Made by a program: the position numbers and the translations under genes. The notes under the pieces were generated by a model. That model did no database searches. It was not told the origin of the DNA and worked only from the letters and a program-made list of their open reading frames with translations. A stretch of DNA of 64,000 bases from Lysinibacillus sp. 2017 (GTDB lineage Bacteria > Bacillota > Bacilli > Bacillales_A > Planococcaceae), in contig NZ_CP029002.1 of the NCBI RefSeq assembly GCF_003073375.1, positions 1,226,001 through 1,290,000 on the forward strand. The letters are read 5' to 3'. Every line of letters starts with the position of its first letter. Within the stretch, counting starts at the first letter, position 1. This document shows, piece after piece, positions 1-8,306 of the stretch.

Positions 1-70
1 GTAGCGTACGTTTGCGCCACTTTTCATTGTACGGGCCTTCTTCTAAATGAATATGATAATCTACGAGCAT
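1..70 (-). CDS. PHP-domain phosphoesterase, N-terminal fragment (runs off the window)
   Basis: Only the first 23 codons are inside the window. The start ATG lies at 68-70 on the minus strand and the peptide begins MLVDYHIHLEEGP, which carries the His-x-His metal-binding motif typical of the PHP (histidinol-phosphatase-like) fold. It is the last visible gene of the ABC transporter operon, 32 bases after the ATPase stop, so it probably hydrolyses a phosphorylated compound related to the imported substrate. That link is inference. The family assignment is tentative because so little of the protein is visible. Confidence 0.55.
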   Translation of the reverse strand, partial: MLVDYHIHLEEGPYNEKWRKRTL

Positions 71-102
71 CACATCACTTGCCTTTCTTCAAAGGATTCA
101 AA

Positions 103-1110
103 TCATTCTACAAGAGGAATCAGGTTTTCTTTTTCTATAAACAATGTGTATGTGTTATTTTCAATAAACTCCGTAGCATCACGATGTAATTGTTCAATTG
201 TAAGTGTCAGTCCGTTCTTTTCAAATACAGATTTAATAATATTTCCGCTCATAATGGACTGCTTTGCGGTTGCTTCAAAACGATAGCTTCCAGGCTGCTC
301 ATTGGCATGGATTGCTTCAGGACGAATTGCGTATTTCAACGCTTTTACAGCGGGTTCTTGCATGAGGATCGTTTTTAATTCGTCGAAAGTGAAAATATTG
401 TAATTACCAATAAAACTTGCAATGAAATCTGATTTTGGTTGTGTATAAATTTCAAGAGGTGTTCCGATTTGGGCGATCTGTCCTTTACTCATGACGAAAA
501 TTTTGTCCGAAACATGCATCGCTTCCTCTTGATCGTGTGTGACTAAAATCGTTGTCATGTTGAGTTCCTGCTGAATTTCTCGCAGTTTGTCTTGCAGGCG
601 TTTTCGAATCTGCGCATCTAATGCACTTAGTGGTTCATCGAGCAAAAGGACACGCGGTTTTACGATAATCGAACGTGCCAATGCCACACGTTGCTGCTGT
701 CCACCTGAAAGCTCATGTGGGAAGGATTGTGCTTTATCTTCTAAATCGACAAGGTGTAAAATTTTTTGTACTTCTTCATTGATTTGATTCTTTGGGAGTT
801 TTTGTACTTGCAAGCCGAATGCAACATTATCAAAAACGTTTAAATTTGGGAATAATGCATACGATTGAAACACCATACCGACATTGCGCTTACTAGCAGC
901 AAGGGTAGAAATTTCAGTATCATCTACGAATATCTCACCCGAATCTTGTTCAATTAAGCCTGATAAAATACGTAAAATTGTACTTTTCCCGCAGCCACTG
1001 GGACCGAGTAATGTCACGAATTGCCCATCTTCTATTTGCATATCGATATTTTGTAACACGACCGTATCTTTAAATTTTTTAGTGATGTTTTTTAGTGATA
1101 CACTACTCAT
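103..1110 (-). CDS. ABC transporter ATP-binding protein (PotA/FbpC-type)
   Basis: A 335-residue ATPase that energises import through the two permeases encoded upstream. Walker A (GPSGCGKST, about residues 36-44), the signature LSGGQQQR, Walker B followed by the D-loop (VLLLDEPLSALD) and the switch histidine (THDQEEA) are all present. A roughly 100-residue C-terminal extension looks like the TOBE-like regulatory region of the polyamine/iron/phosphonate importer subfamily. It overlaps the upstream permease stop by 4 bases (ATGA), so the two are translationally coupled. The substrate cannot be read from the ATPase; ferric iron, polyamine, thiamine and aminoethylphosphonate importers all share this subunit type. 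Confidence 0.93.
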   Translation of the reverse strand: MSSVSLKNITKKFKDTVVLQNIDMQIEDGQFVTLLGPSGCGKSTILRILSGLIEQDSGEIFVDDTEISTLAASKRNVGMVFQSYALFPNLNVFDNVAFGLQVQKLPKNQINEEVQKILHLVDLEDKAQSFPHELSGGQQQRVALARSIIVKPRVLLLDEPLSALDAQIRKRLQDKLREIQQELNMTTILVTHDQEEAMHVSDKIFVMSKGQIAQIGTPLEIYTQPKSDFIASFIGNYNIFTFDELKTILMQEPAVKALKYAIRPEAIHANEQPGSYRFEATAKQSIMSGNIIKSVFEKNGLTLTIEQLHRDATEFIENNTYTLFIEKENLIPLVE

Positions 1111-1886
1111 TTGACTTCAGCGCCCTTCATCTTACTTGAGATTTTTGCGATTGTTAGCATTAATATGGACATAAGAATGACGTAAATTAATACGACCGCA
1201 CTCGCGATATGCCCACTTACCGTTAGTTTTTCCATCAAATAAATTTGTAAGGTTTTAAACTTCGCACCGACAACTAAATTGATTAATACGAATTCCCCGA
1301 AAAGAATTGAAAATGAAAGAAGTGTCGCAACAAAAATTCCTGGATAAATCGAAGGAATCAGCACCTTACGAAATGCGACCAATTTAGAAGCACCTAGTAG
1401 TTCAGCTGCATCCATCAATTGTCGCCCTTGTACATTACTCAAGGCGTTTTTCGTACCTTGATACATATACGGTAAAATGAGCACGACATATACGCCGACA
1501 ATTACCCAAAGTAAGGGCATGAACGTTCCTGAATAAAGGCGGATTAAACCGACCGATAAAATAATGCCAGGGAATGAATAAATTAATACAACAATTAGCT
1601 GTAGCCACTTTTCTAATTTTGGGTAGTACAGCAAAATAATACAGATTGCAGGAATGACCAAAATAACCGAAAGCAATACCGAAAGACCACTTAAAAAAAT
1701 AGAACGGCCAAATGCCATCAAAAAATGTTCATCTTGAAATAATTGCATAACCCATTTCATTGTGAGTCCTTCCGGTAAAATACTGTGATTCCACGAAGTC
1801 GAGAGTGCATAAAGTCCGGTAGCAAGGAGGGGGACGGCTAAATAGATTAAGATACAAAGAAAGACGAGAAAGTTTACGATTTTCAT
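1107..1886 (-). CDS. ABC transporter permease (second)
   Basis: Integral membrane permease of about 259 residues with six predicted hydrophobic segments. The EAA-type cytoplasmic loop reads DAAELLGASKLVAFRKVLIPSIYPG, where the conserved Ala and Gly contact the ATPase. An upstream ATG at 1925 gives a 13-residue hydrophilic extension. The ATG at 1884-1886 is preferred because it overlaps the preceding stop as ATGA and puts the first membrane helix at the N-terminus. It pairs with the other permease to form the channel of a binding-protein-dependent importer. Confidence 0.88.
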   Translation of the reverse strand: MKIVNFLVFLCILIYLAVPLLATGLYALSTSWNHSILPEGLTMKWVMQLFQDEHFLMAFGRSIFLSGLSVLLSVILVIPAICIILLYYPKLEKWLQLIVVLIYSFPGIILSVGLIRLYSGTFMPLLWVIVGVYVVLILPYMYQGTKNALSNVQGRQLMDAAELLGASKLVAFRKVLIPSIYPGIFVATLLSFSILFGEFVLINLVVGAKFKTLQIYLMEKLTVSGHIASAVVLIYVILMSILMLTIAKISSKMKGAEVK

Positions 1887-2719
1887 TTGCGTATCAAATC
1901 CTTCCTCGTTCGTTTTGTTAGCCATTCACTTAACAGCATACTTGTTACCATAATCGAACCTAATACGACTGCGATCGCACTTGCTAATTCTGGGTCGGCG
2001 AAAATATCACCAGATAGTAAATTTCCGATGCGAATGGCAGTGATGTTCAGACTACTACCTGTCAATGCATAAGCAGAAGCATAAGCACCCATTGCATTCG
2101 CAAACAGGATAGCGAAGGTTCCTGCGACACTCGGTAAAATTATAGGAACCCCAATGCGACGCCAAAAAGTAAAGGGACTTGCTTTTAATAAGGTAGCAGC
2201 ATCTTTTAAATTTTGTTGAATCCCGTAATAAATCGGATACAGTAGCATAACGGCTAATGGAAGTTGGAAGTAAATATAAATTAAGACAAGCCCGCTCCAG
2301 CTATAAATTGAAAAGCTTAAATCCCAGCCCATTTTATTCATAATAATTGTTAGAAATCCGCTGTTTCCTAATAAAATAATGAAGGCAAAGGCAAGTGGAA
2401 TGCCAGAAAAGTTCGATGTTAGATTGATGATAACTAATATGCGTTCACGGGCCGCTTCAGAATATGAATACATGGCATAAACGCCTAAAAGTGCAGCGAT
2501 AAGTGCAACAATGGCTGATATAAACGATAATTTAATGCTATTCCAAAAGCTTAGTAGTAAAAATTTGCTTGTGAAAATAGAAAGATAGTTTTCAAATGAC
2601 ACATTTTTATTTGTCGTAAAGCTAGAAATTAGCATATAAATTAATGGTAGGAAAAAATAAAGAACAACAATTAATACGAGTGGAATAAGAAAAATAAGAG
2701 CAGAATTAAAACGTTTCAA
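1883..2719 (-). CDS. ABC transporter permease (first)
   Basis: Permease of about 278 residues with six hydrophobic segments and the EAA loop DAATLLKASPFTFWRRIGVPIILPS. The longest reading frame starts at ATG 2779, but no ribosome site precedes it. A TTG at 2717-2719 sits seven bases after GGGAG and gives the N-terminus MKRFNSALIFLIPL, leading straight into the first helix, so I use it. It is the first permease after the binding protein and is separated from it by a terminator-like hairpin. Confidence 0.86.
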   Translation of the reverse strand: MKRFNSALIFLIPLVLIVVLYFFLPLIYMLISSFTTNKNVSFENYLSIFTSKFLLLSFWNSIKLSFISAIVALIAALLGVYAMYSYSEAARERILVIINLTSNFSGIPLAFAFIILLGNSGFLTIIMNKMGWDLSFSIYSWSGLVLIYIYFQLPLAVMLLYPIYYGIQQNLKDAATLLKASPFTFWRRIGVPIILPSVAGTFAILFANAMGAYASAYALTGSSLNITAIRIGNLLSGDIFADPELASAIAVVLGSIMVTSMLLSEWLTKRTRKDLIRK

Positions 2720-2786
2720 ATAATCACTCCCTTTGCATTTCAGTTGGAACACTAGAAGTTGTTTCTCTGTAACTTCCATTAATTAG

Positions 2787-2823
2787 AAAAAAGGCAGTTG
2801 CTAAACTTAGTTAGCGAGCTGCC
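2787..2823 (-). terminator. intercistronic attenuator/terminator between binding protein and permeases
   Basis: Read on the minus strand, GGCAG and GCTAA pair with TTAGC and CTGCC, and the 3' arm is followed by TTTTTT. It lies between the substrate-binding gene and the first permease. Such partial terminators commonly let the binding protein be made in excess over the membrane subunits. Confidence 0.7.
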
Positions 2824-2885
2824 TAATAAATTTAAAAATAGGAATAACACGCTTTCAACTATTCAACTAGTCCAATTAAAAATCG

Positions 2886-3977
2886 TTATTTTACATGAAC
2901 TAATACTTGTTCTTGCCATAATTGAGGAAGTGATTTTAATGTTTCTGTCCATGCATCAAAATCTTCAATTGGCTGAACATTTTTATATAAAGAAGCATCT
3001 AATAAGCTGCTGCTACCTTCTTCTGAAAGCTTCGCATTTTCACGGATTGGACGAGCAAAGCCTTTTGCTAAGTTGTCCTGTCCTTCATCTGAAAGAATAT
3101 ATTCACGTACAAGAGCTGCTGCATGTGGATTTTTTGCATAACGATTTAAAATCGTCGCATAGCCTGATACAGCAGAGGCATCTGTTGGAATTGTCACATC
3201 AAAACGATTTTCATCAATTTGTGCGCGGTAACCTAAACCATTAAAGTCCCAAACGATTGCCACTTCATTTTCACCCTTTTCAAGTGTTGCCACTTCAGGG
3301 TCCACTACAGATAAACGTCCTTGTTTTGCAAGTTCTGTAAAGTAATCAAGACCTGGTTGAATATTTGTTTCATCACCGCCATTAGCCATTGCTGCCGCTA
3401 AAATACCAAATTGTGCTTGGTTTGCAGTTAATGCATCGCCTACTGTAACGACATATTTAGATTCAAGTAATTCTTTCCATGTTTTTGGAACGTCTGGAAC
3501 TTTGTTTTTGTCTGCAATGAAGGCAATTGTTCCGGTATATCCGATAATCCAGTCACCATCATCATCTTTTGCCCAGTCCGGAATATCATCCCAGTAAGAA
3601 GTTTTATATTTTAGTGTCAGTTCTTTATCTTCGGCAATTGGACCATATGCAATCCCTACATCACCAATATCCGCAGAGGCATTGTCTTTTTCTGATTCAA
3701 ATTTTGCAAGCTCTTCAGCACTAGACATGTCCGTATCGACATGCTTTAACGCGTATTTCTCTGAAACTTCTTCCCATGTTTCTTTCCAGTTTGCCCATGC
3801 ATCAGGCATACCAACTGAGTTAATCTTGCCTTCCTCTTTTGCTTTTTCTTCAATGTCCTTTAATGATAACTCGTTTAGATCGATGTCGCTGTCTGAACTT
3901 GAATCACCACATCCAGCGATTAAAGCGATTGCAAATGCACCTGCTAATAAAAAGGAATACTTAGACCTCAACTTCAT
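2886..3977 (-). CDS. ABC transporter substrate-binding lipoprotein
   Basis: A 363-residue solute-binding protein of the FbpA/PotD/2-aminoethylphosphonate class. The N-terminus MKLRSKYSFLLAGAFAIAL is a signal peptide ending in the lipobox IAGC, so the mature protein is lipid-anchored outside the membrane. The start is the ATG at 3975-3977, five bases after GGGAGGG; an in-frame ATG 36 bases upstream lacks a site. The body has the two-lobe features IVWDFNGLG and NRYAKNPHAAALVREYILSDEGQ seen in this family. It opens the operon and sets its specificity, which I cannot name from sequence. Confidence 0.88.
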   Translation of the reverse strand: MKLRSKYSFLLAGAFAIALIAGCGDSSSDSDIDLNELSLKDIEEKAKEEGKINSVGMPDAWANWKETWEEVSEKYALKHVDTDMSSAEELAKFESEKDNASADIGDVGIAYGPIAEDKELTLKYKTSYWDDIPDWAKDDDGDWIIGYTGTIAFIADKNKVPDVPKTWKELLESKYVVTVGDALTANQAQFGILAAAMANGGDETNIQPGLDYFTELAKQGRLSVVDPEVATLEKGENEVAIVWDFNGLGYRAQIDENRFDVTIPTDASAVSGYATILNRYAKNPHAAALVREYILSDEGQDNLAKGFARPIRENAKLSEEGSSSLLDASLYKNVQPIEDFDAWTETLKSLPQLWQEQVLVHVK

Positions 3978-4265
3978 AAAAACCCTCCCAAATTTGAAAA
4001 GTAATTGAATCATTTTAAATATATAACAAAAAGTTAATTTTACAAAGGATAAACTATTAGACTATTTAAAATTTTTAAAAATATGAAGTTTTAGTTTTTG
4101 CTTTCTGCCTAAGTAAAACGTTTGGGAAGTGATCTTGAATGAGTAAGCATTTTATTATCATGAGGTAGTTTGATTTTTTTAATAATGAAGGAAGCTCAAC
4201 TGGAGAAAATTTTTCGGAATGAGGAACGCCCGAAAACGGTAAGCCAAGAAATCCCATAATGACAA

Positions 4266-4410
4266 TGTGGAGGTGTTTTTTCTATGGGAACAAGAGTAAG
4301 TTATCCAAATTCAAACAAAATTAAACAGCCAGTCGTCGGTAGAATACCGTCAACTAGCTGTAATATAAGGTGTTTTCTTATTGTCTCAAAAACGGTGGTC
4401 AGTCCCCAAT
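4266..4410 (+). pseudogene. possible IS3-family insertion sequence remnant
   Basis: After GGAGGTG the reading frame from ATG 4284 begins MGTRVSYP, which resembles the start of IS3-family OrfA proteins of Bacillus, then departs and ends within about 50 codons. Bases 4332-4366 form a long imperfect hairpin (cagccagtcg...taccgtcaactagctg). The following stretch gtctcaaaaacggtggtcag (4386 on) resembles an IS terminal inverted repeat. I read this as a heavily deleted IS end; it may be only coincidental similarity. Confidence 0.35.
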
Positions 4411-4508
4411 GTGTCAGGCTTTTTGAATGTTTTCACTATTCTTGAATACAAATCTAAAGCATTTGTTACTACATTAAATACGGAAACCTTAATACAGTCT
4501 AAAAAAAT

Positions 4509-4697
4509 CTAGCTGATAATCTTACTTTTTGTTCTACTTTTTATAAAATCATATGTTAAACCTAGAATCAAAATACCAAACAATATATTTCTTACCCAAT
4601 TTAATATAATGCTATGAGGAAACAGAATAGGTAAAACAATAAATATAATTGCAAAAAATATAATTACCAACCATATATACATTTTAGCTTTATTCAT
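4509..4697 (-). CDS. small two-helix membrane protein
   Basis: A 62-residue protein with two strongly hydrophobic segments (about residues 6-26 and 34-50) and a basic tail (KSRTKSK), consistent with both ends in the cytoplasm. AGGAGG lies nine bases before the ATG, which supports real expression. I do not recognise the family. It stands alone between an IS-like remnant and a zinc-ribbon remnant. Confidence 0.65.
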   Translation of the reverse strand: MNKAKMYIWLVIIFFAIIFIVLPILFPHSIILNWVRNILFGILILGLTYDFIKSRTKSKIIS

Positions 4698-4746
4698 AAA
4701 TCTAAATCCTCCTCTACTTTTAGTAATACATTACAATAATATACCT

Positions 4747-4944
4747 TTTTTTGAAATAGGTTTCGAATTTTTCGGTCAAATTGAACAAAATAAATTTTGT
4801 ACGCAATGCAAATCTAACTTAGTTTATTATGATAATTTTGATACATATTTTTGCCCTAAATGTAATAGTTGGACTGAATCAAAATGTAGTGATCTTCATT
4901 GTGAATATTGTCCTAACAGACCAGAATACCCCCTTACCTTGTAA
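4747..4944 (+). pseudogene. remnant of a small zinc-ribbon protein
   Basis: An open frame of about 65 codons without any start codon. It encodes three cysteine knuckles: FCTQCKS, FCPKCNS and HCEYCPN, the spacing expected of a zinc ribbon plus a third CxxC pair. It ends in TAA at 4942-4944. The 5' end seems to have been lost, because the frame upstream has no ATG, GTG or TTG with a ribosome site. Confidence 0.45.
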
Positions 4945-5103
4945 ATAGGAATTTATGCGAATTTACAACGCTAAGAGGAAAACGACCCAAAATCTCGCTT
5001 TGGTAATGTTTTTACGTTAACTAACGGAACAGAATTTTAATTTCTTTTAATGATCTGTTAAAGTGAATATGAGCGCACAATATTCAACAGGGAGGTATAT
5101 TTG

Positions 5104-5967
5104 ATGTTAAATAGAATAATTGACCAATTTCGATTGCAGGTACAATCAATTAGTGATGTTGAAAATTCCCATAGTTCCACAGTCTATAAATGTACATTGC
5201 TAAATGGTGAAAATACTTTTTTGAAAATCCCCTATACAAAATTGAATTGGCAGCGGGAATTGGAAGCCTATGAAATTTTGAAAGGACGTGTAGCCATTCC
5301 AAAAATGTTGAATTACTGGTCTGGAGATGAAGAATGTCCTGGTGCTTTTTTATTATCAGAATTAAAGGGAAAACAATTAACCACAGAAGTTGCCCCTATA
5401 GTAGCGTTTCAAGTAGGAGTACTTCAAGCTACAATGCACACTGTACAACCACCAGATGGGAAAGTATTAACGGGTATTCAAAATGAGTTTTCGCATTGGT
5501 CTACTTTTATCGAAAAGCAATTTTATAGTTTTGCTGAGGATGTAAGATTAGTATTGGATGAAAATTTATACACGAAAGCTATTGAAAAATTTGAAAATAT
5601 GAAACATCAGCTTCCTCCTAATGATGGACCGAGCTTTATACATATGGATTTTCGACCAGCAAATATAATTGTTGATGGCAATAACATTTCAGGAATGATT
5701 GATTTTGAAAGTGTCCGATTTGGTTCGACAGAAATAGATTTCATCAAATTATACCGTGACTTTTTACGCTTTAACCCTAATTTATATCAGGCATTTCAAG
5801 AAGGCTATAAAAGTATTAGACCACTAATTGATTTAGAGGCTGTCTTACCATTTTACTCATTTACAGATGCCTTCAATAGTATTGGATGGTCTAAACGCCG
5901 AGGTATTGAAAAAAATGCATTATTTTTGGAAGAAAATTTAGCTAGATTAAAGAATTTTGTAATGTGA
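5104..5967 (+). CDS. aminoglycoside/choline phosphotransferase-family kinase
   Basis: About 287 residues with the APH fold. Visible are the catalytic-loop motif HMDFRPANI (HxDxxxxN) near residue 180, the metal-binding Asp in MIDFES about 20 residues later, and a P-loop-proximal lysine region near the N-terminus (TFLKIPY). Proteins of this type phosphorylate small hydroxylated substrates such as aminoglycosides, choline or thiamine; the substrate is unknown here. GGGAGG is eight bases before ATG 5104; the adjacent TTG at 5101 is too close. It is monocistronic. Confidence 0.82.
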   Translation: MLNRIIDQFRLQVQSISDVENSHSSTVYKCTLLNGENTFLKIPYTKLNWQRELEAYEILKGRVAIPKMLNYWSGDEECPGAFLLSELKGKQLTTEVAPIVAFQVGVLQATMHTVQPPDGKVLTGIQNEFSHWSTFIEKQFYSFAEDVRLVLDENLYTKAIEKFENMKHQLPPNDGPSFIHMDFRPANIIVDGNNISGMIDFESVRFGSTEIDFIKLYRDFLRFNPNLYQAFQEGYKSIRPLIDLEAVLPFYSFTDAFNSIGWSKRRGIEKNALFLEENLARLKNFVM

Positions 5968-6232
5968 CACCGTATATTTATTACAATTTTTAATCCAATA
6001 ACGTTCCCAAATAAAAGTTAGCGAACCAACGCCCCCATTTAATTGAATGCAGGGTGTTTTTGTCTTTTTCTATACAGCATTTTATGCACCTTTGTTGAAA
6101 GTCAGTAACATCAATCATTTAGAGGACTTTTGATTACTGTTACATTATCGGCTTTATGAATAAAATCGCATATAAGATACGATGTCTTATCATTGAAAAT
6201 CTTATGTGATCCCCAGGTTTTCCTTATAGTGA
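5968..6232. other. intergenic, no gene seen
   Basis: No coding potential or recognisable element apart from the terminator that follows at 6233-6264. Confidence 0.5.
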
Positions 6233-6264
6233 GCAGCATAGTTATTCAGTATGCTGCTTTTTTT
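6233..6264 (+). terminator. rho-independent terminator
   Basis: AGCAGCATA pairs with TATGCTGCT around a short loop and is followed by TTTTTTT. It lies between the kinase gene and the convergent nucleotidyltransferase gene. Confidence 0.85.
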
Positions 6265-6294
6265 GATTGTACAAAGGGTGGGGTGGGGATTTTT

Positions 6295-6849
6295 TTACTG
6301 AGATTCAATAACTAAATTACTCCAAATGGTGTTCCACTTCTTATTTTGAATTCGTTCTAAATAAATAGGATGGAGCTTGGAACCTTTTTGGTATGGAGGA
6401 GTGGGTCTAACTCGCCCTTCAAATAAATCCTGTAAACCATAAGGAGCTATAATCTCTATTTCATTATTTTTTATACGAATCGCAATAGATGTTGGAGTTT
6501 CGGGAAAATGGGCAACCCCATCATACGAGGATAAATATGGATCAACGCCATTTTTAATATGCATTCGCGCTTGATTTTTTACTGACCAAGGCTGATTAGG
6601 TAGTAATAGGTTTAACTTTGACTCTAATGCTTTTTCTCTCTGTAATGAAATATCAGAATCATCAAAGTAAATGACGTCAATATCATTGATGTCGGTTTGA
6701 ATCGTATGTAAATTATCCCAAACTTTATTTCTAATGATACCAGCTGCCACCCAGCAATCATTTAAATGTAATTCTTCCGCCTTTTTTAAAATTGAACATA
6801 ATAAATAATCTGATTCGATTAGGTTAATTAATTTTAATTCTAAATTCAT
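6295..6849 (-). CDS. nucleotidyltransferase-family protein (NTP_transf_6 / DUF925 type)
   Basis: About 184 residues. The N-terminal half has the pattern CWVAAGIIRNKVWDNLH followed by NDIDVIYFDD, which matches the nucleotidyltransferase-like family with a Gly-rich strand and paired acidic residues; the C-terminal half has LQDLFEGRVRPTP. The ATG at 6847-6849 is chosen because AGAGG precedes it by eight bases; a longer frame from 6870 has no site. The biochemical substrate of this family is not established, so only a general nucleotidyl-transfer role is suggested. Confidence 0.75.
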   Translation of the reverse strand: MNLELKLINLIESDYLLCSILKKAEELHLNDCWVAAGIIRNKVWDNLHTIQTDINDIDVIYFDDSDISLQREKALESKLNLLLPNQPWSVKNQARMHIKNGVDPYLSSYDGVAHFPETPTSIAIRIKNNEIEIIAPYGLQDLFEGRVRPTPPYQKGSKLHPIYLERIQNKKWNTIWSNLVIESQ

Positions 6850-7012
6850 AAAACAAGCCTCTTTCTCCATGTGTTGCTGTTATTTTACAATAAATACTAT
6901 GAATTATCCCGTAATTCAAAAATTTAAAGAAACCAATGTACTATTAAAACGTCAAAATGTAAAAATAAGGGTATTTTAGGGGCGTTTTATGATAAATAGT
7001 AAGGAGAAAAAT

Positions 7013-7606
7013 ATGATTATTCGTAAATATACAGAAAATGATGAACAAGGATGGTTACGCTGCCGAGTGTTATCATTTTTGAATACAGCCTATTATGACA
7101 ATGTGTTAAAGGAAAAAGAAGTATATGAAAACCCTTCAATTGAACTAGTTGCTATTATGGATAATCAGGTTGTAGGATTAATCGATATTGAATATGAAAA
7201 AGAGCCAAAATCTGTTTGTACGACTAAAGACAGTTTAGGCGGAATGATTTGGCATATTGCGGTTCACCCAGATTATCAACGAAAGGGAATCGGAGAAAAG
7301 CTATTAGAAGCAGCGATGAAAGAAGCCAAAGAATTAAACCTAACTTATTTGGAAGCGTGGACGCGGGATGATAAATGGGTGCAAAAATGGTATGAAAAAA
7401 TGAATTTTGATCAGACCACATCCTACTATCATATGTATCTTGAAGGGAATGAAATTAAGACAGTTCAGTTACCAACACGGAAAAGTTTTTATCCAGTTAC
7501 AATGTTTGCGCACTATACGGGTACAGACTTAGAAGAGTTTGAAAATCTTAAAAGGAAACATCTTTGCGTTTGTTATGTGAGATCCATTTCTTACAACACC
7601 TACTGA
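7013..7606 (+). CDS. GNAT-family N-acetyltransferase
   Basis: About 197 residues. The acetyl-CoA binding motif A is visible as IAVHPDYQRKGIGEKLLEAAM, with the QRKGIG pyrophosphate loop, followed by the motif B region LEAWTRDDKWVQKWYEKMNF. The start is the ATG at 7013, after GGAG; an earlier in-frame ATG at 6989 has a weaker site. The C-terminal 50 residues extend beyond the core GNAT fold. The stop codon lies inside the loop of the downstream terminator. Substrate unknown. Confidence 0.83.
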   Translation: MIIRKYTENDEQGWLRCRVLSFLNTAYYDNVLKEKEVYENPSIELVAIMDNQVVGLIDIEYEKEPKSVCTTKDSLGGMIWHIAVHPDYQRKGIGEKLLEAAMKEAKELNLTYLEAWTRDDKWVQKWYEKMNFDQTTSYYHMYLEGNEIKTVQLPTRKSFYPVTMFAHYTGTDLEEFENLKRKHLCVCYVRSISYNTY

Positions 7607-7632
7607 ATAATAAAAGTAGGTGTTCTTTTTTT
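7595..7632 (+). terminator. rho-independent terminator overlapping a stop codon
   Basis: AACACCTACT pairs perfectly with AGTAGGTGTT and is followed by CTTTTTTT. The TGA of the acetyltransferase gene is at 7604-7606, between the two arms. Confidence 0.9.
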
Positions 7633-7727
7633 GCGCAATTACTTGTCCACTGTCATGCTATTTTAGGCAGTACAATAAGTGTAAATTGTAAACAAATTGA
7701 ACTCTTTTTCTTTAATGGAAAAAATAG

Positions 7728-7755
7728 TGTAACATTCTTAGCGAGATAACGTGTA
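7728..7755 (+). promoter_or_regulatory. ECF-sigma-type promoter upstream of the sigma gene
   Basis: TGTAAC (7728-7733), a 16-base spacer, then CGTGTA (7750-7755). The AAC/CGT pair at this spacing is the hallmark of Bacillus ECF promoters, and its position 26 bases before the sigma factor start suggests autoregulation. Confidence 0.6.
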
Positions 7756-7781
7756 AGGTATAGCGCTAGAAAGGAGGAAGC

Positions 7782-8306
7782 ATGCATAATACTGATAAAT
7801 TAGATGCTCTTTATCGTCAGCATATGAAATCTTTGTATTATTACTTATATAAAATGTGCGGAAATGCCGAACTTGCTGAAGATTTAGTACAAGAAACCTT
7901 TGTCCGCGCTACGATTCATTTGCAACAAGCGGATGCTGATAATGCGAAAGCGTGGCTATTTCAAGTAGCAAGAAATACATATTTAGATGAATGGCGAAAA
8001 TTAGAGCGTAGAAGAAAAAATCCACTTTTTCAATTATTTTTAAAACCAAAAGAAATGGTAAGTCCATACGGTTTGCCAGAGCATGAACTCGTTGAAAAGG
8101 AATATGCGCAAACATTGCAAGTGATTTTAGCACAATTACCTGAAAAATATCGGACGGTATATATTTTAAGAGAAGATGAGCATCTTTCTAATCGGGAAAT
8201 TAGCATGCTCCTTCAAATTTCAGAGGAAAATAGTAAGGTGCTGCTACATCGAGCCCGCAAGAAAATCAATGAACTGATGAAGAGGGAGGTAGATTTTTAT
8301 GAATGA
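7782..8306 (+). CDS. ECF-type RNA polymerase sigma factor
   Basis: A 174-residue sigma-70 family protein. Region 2 is near the N-terminus (NAELAEDLVQETFVRA, with the AKAWLFQVARN segment that binds -10 DNA) and region 4 is an HTH (LSNREISMLLQISEENSKVLLHRARKKI). AAGGAGG sits just before ATG 7782. The gene overlaps the next by 8 bases, the usual arrangement with a cognate anti-sigma factor. An ECF promoter lies directly upstream. The inducing signal is unknown. Confidence 0.92.
   Translation: MHNTDKLDALYRQHMKSLYYYLYKMCGNAELAEDLVQETFVRATIHLQQADADNAKAWLFQVARNTYLDEWRKLERRRKNPLFQLFLKPKEMVSPYGLPEHELVEKEYAQTLQVILAQLPEKYRTVYILREDEHLSNREISMLLQISEENSKVLLHRARKKINELMKREVDFYE

Noticed and set aside
4075-4257. 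60-codon minus-strand frame
   Set aside because: No ribosome site and random-looking residues; the DNA is better explained as spacer next to an IS remnant.
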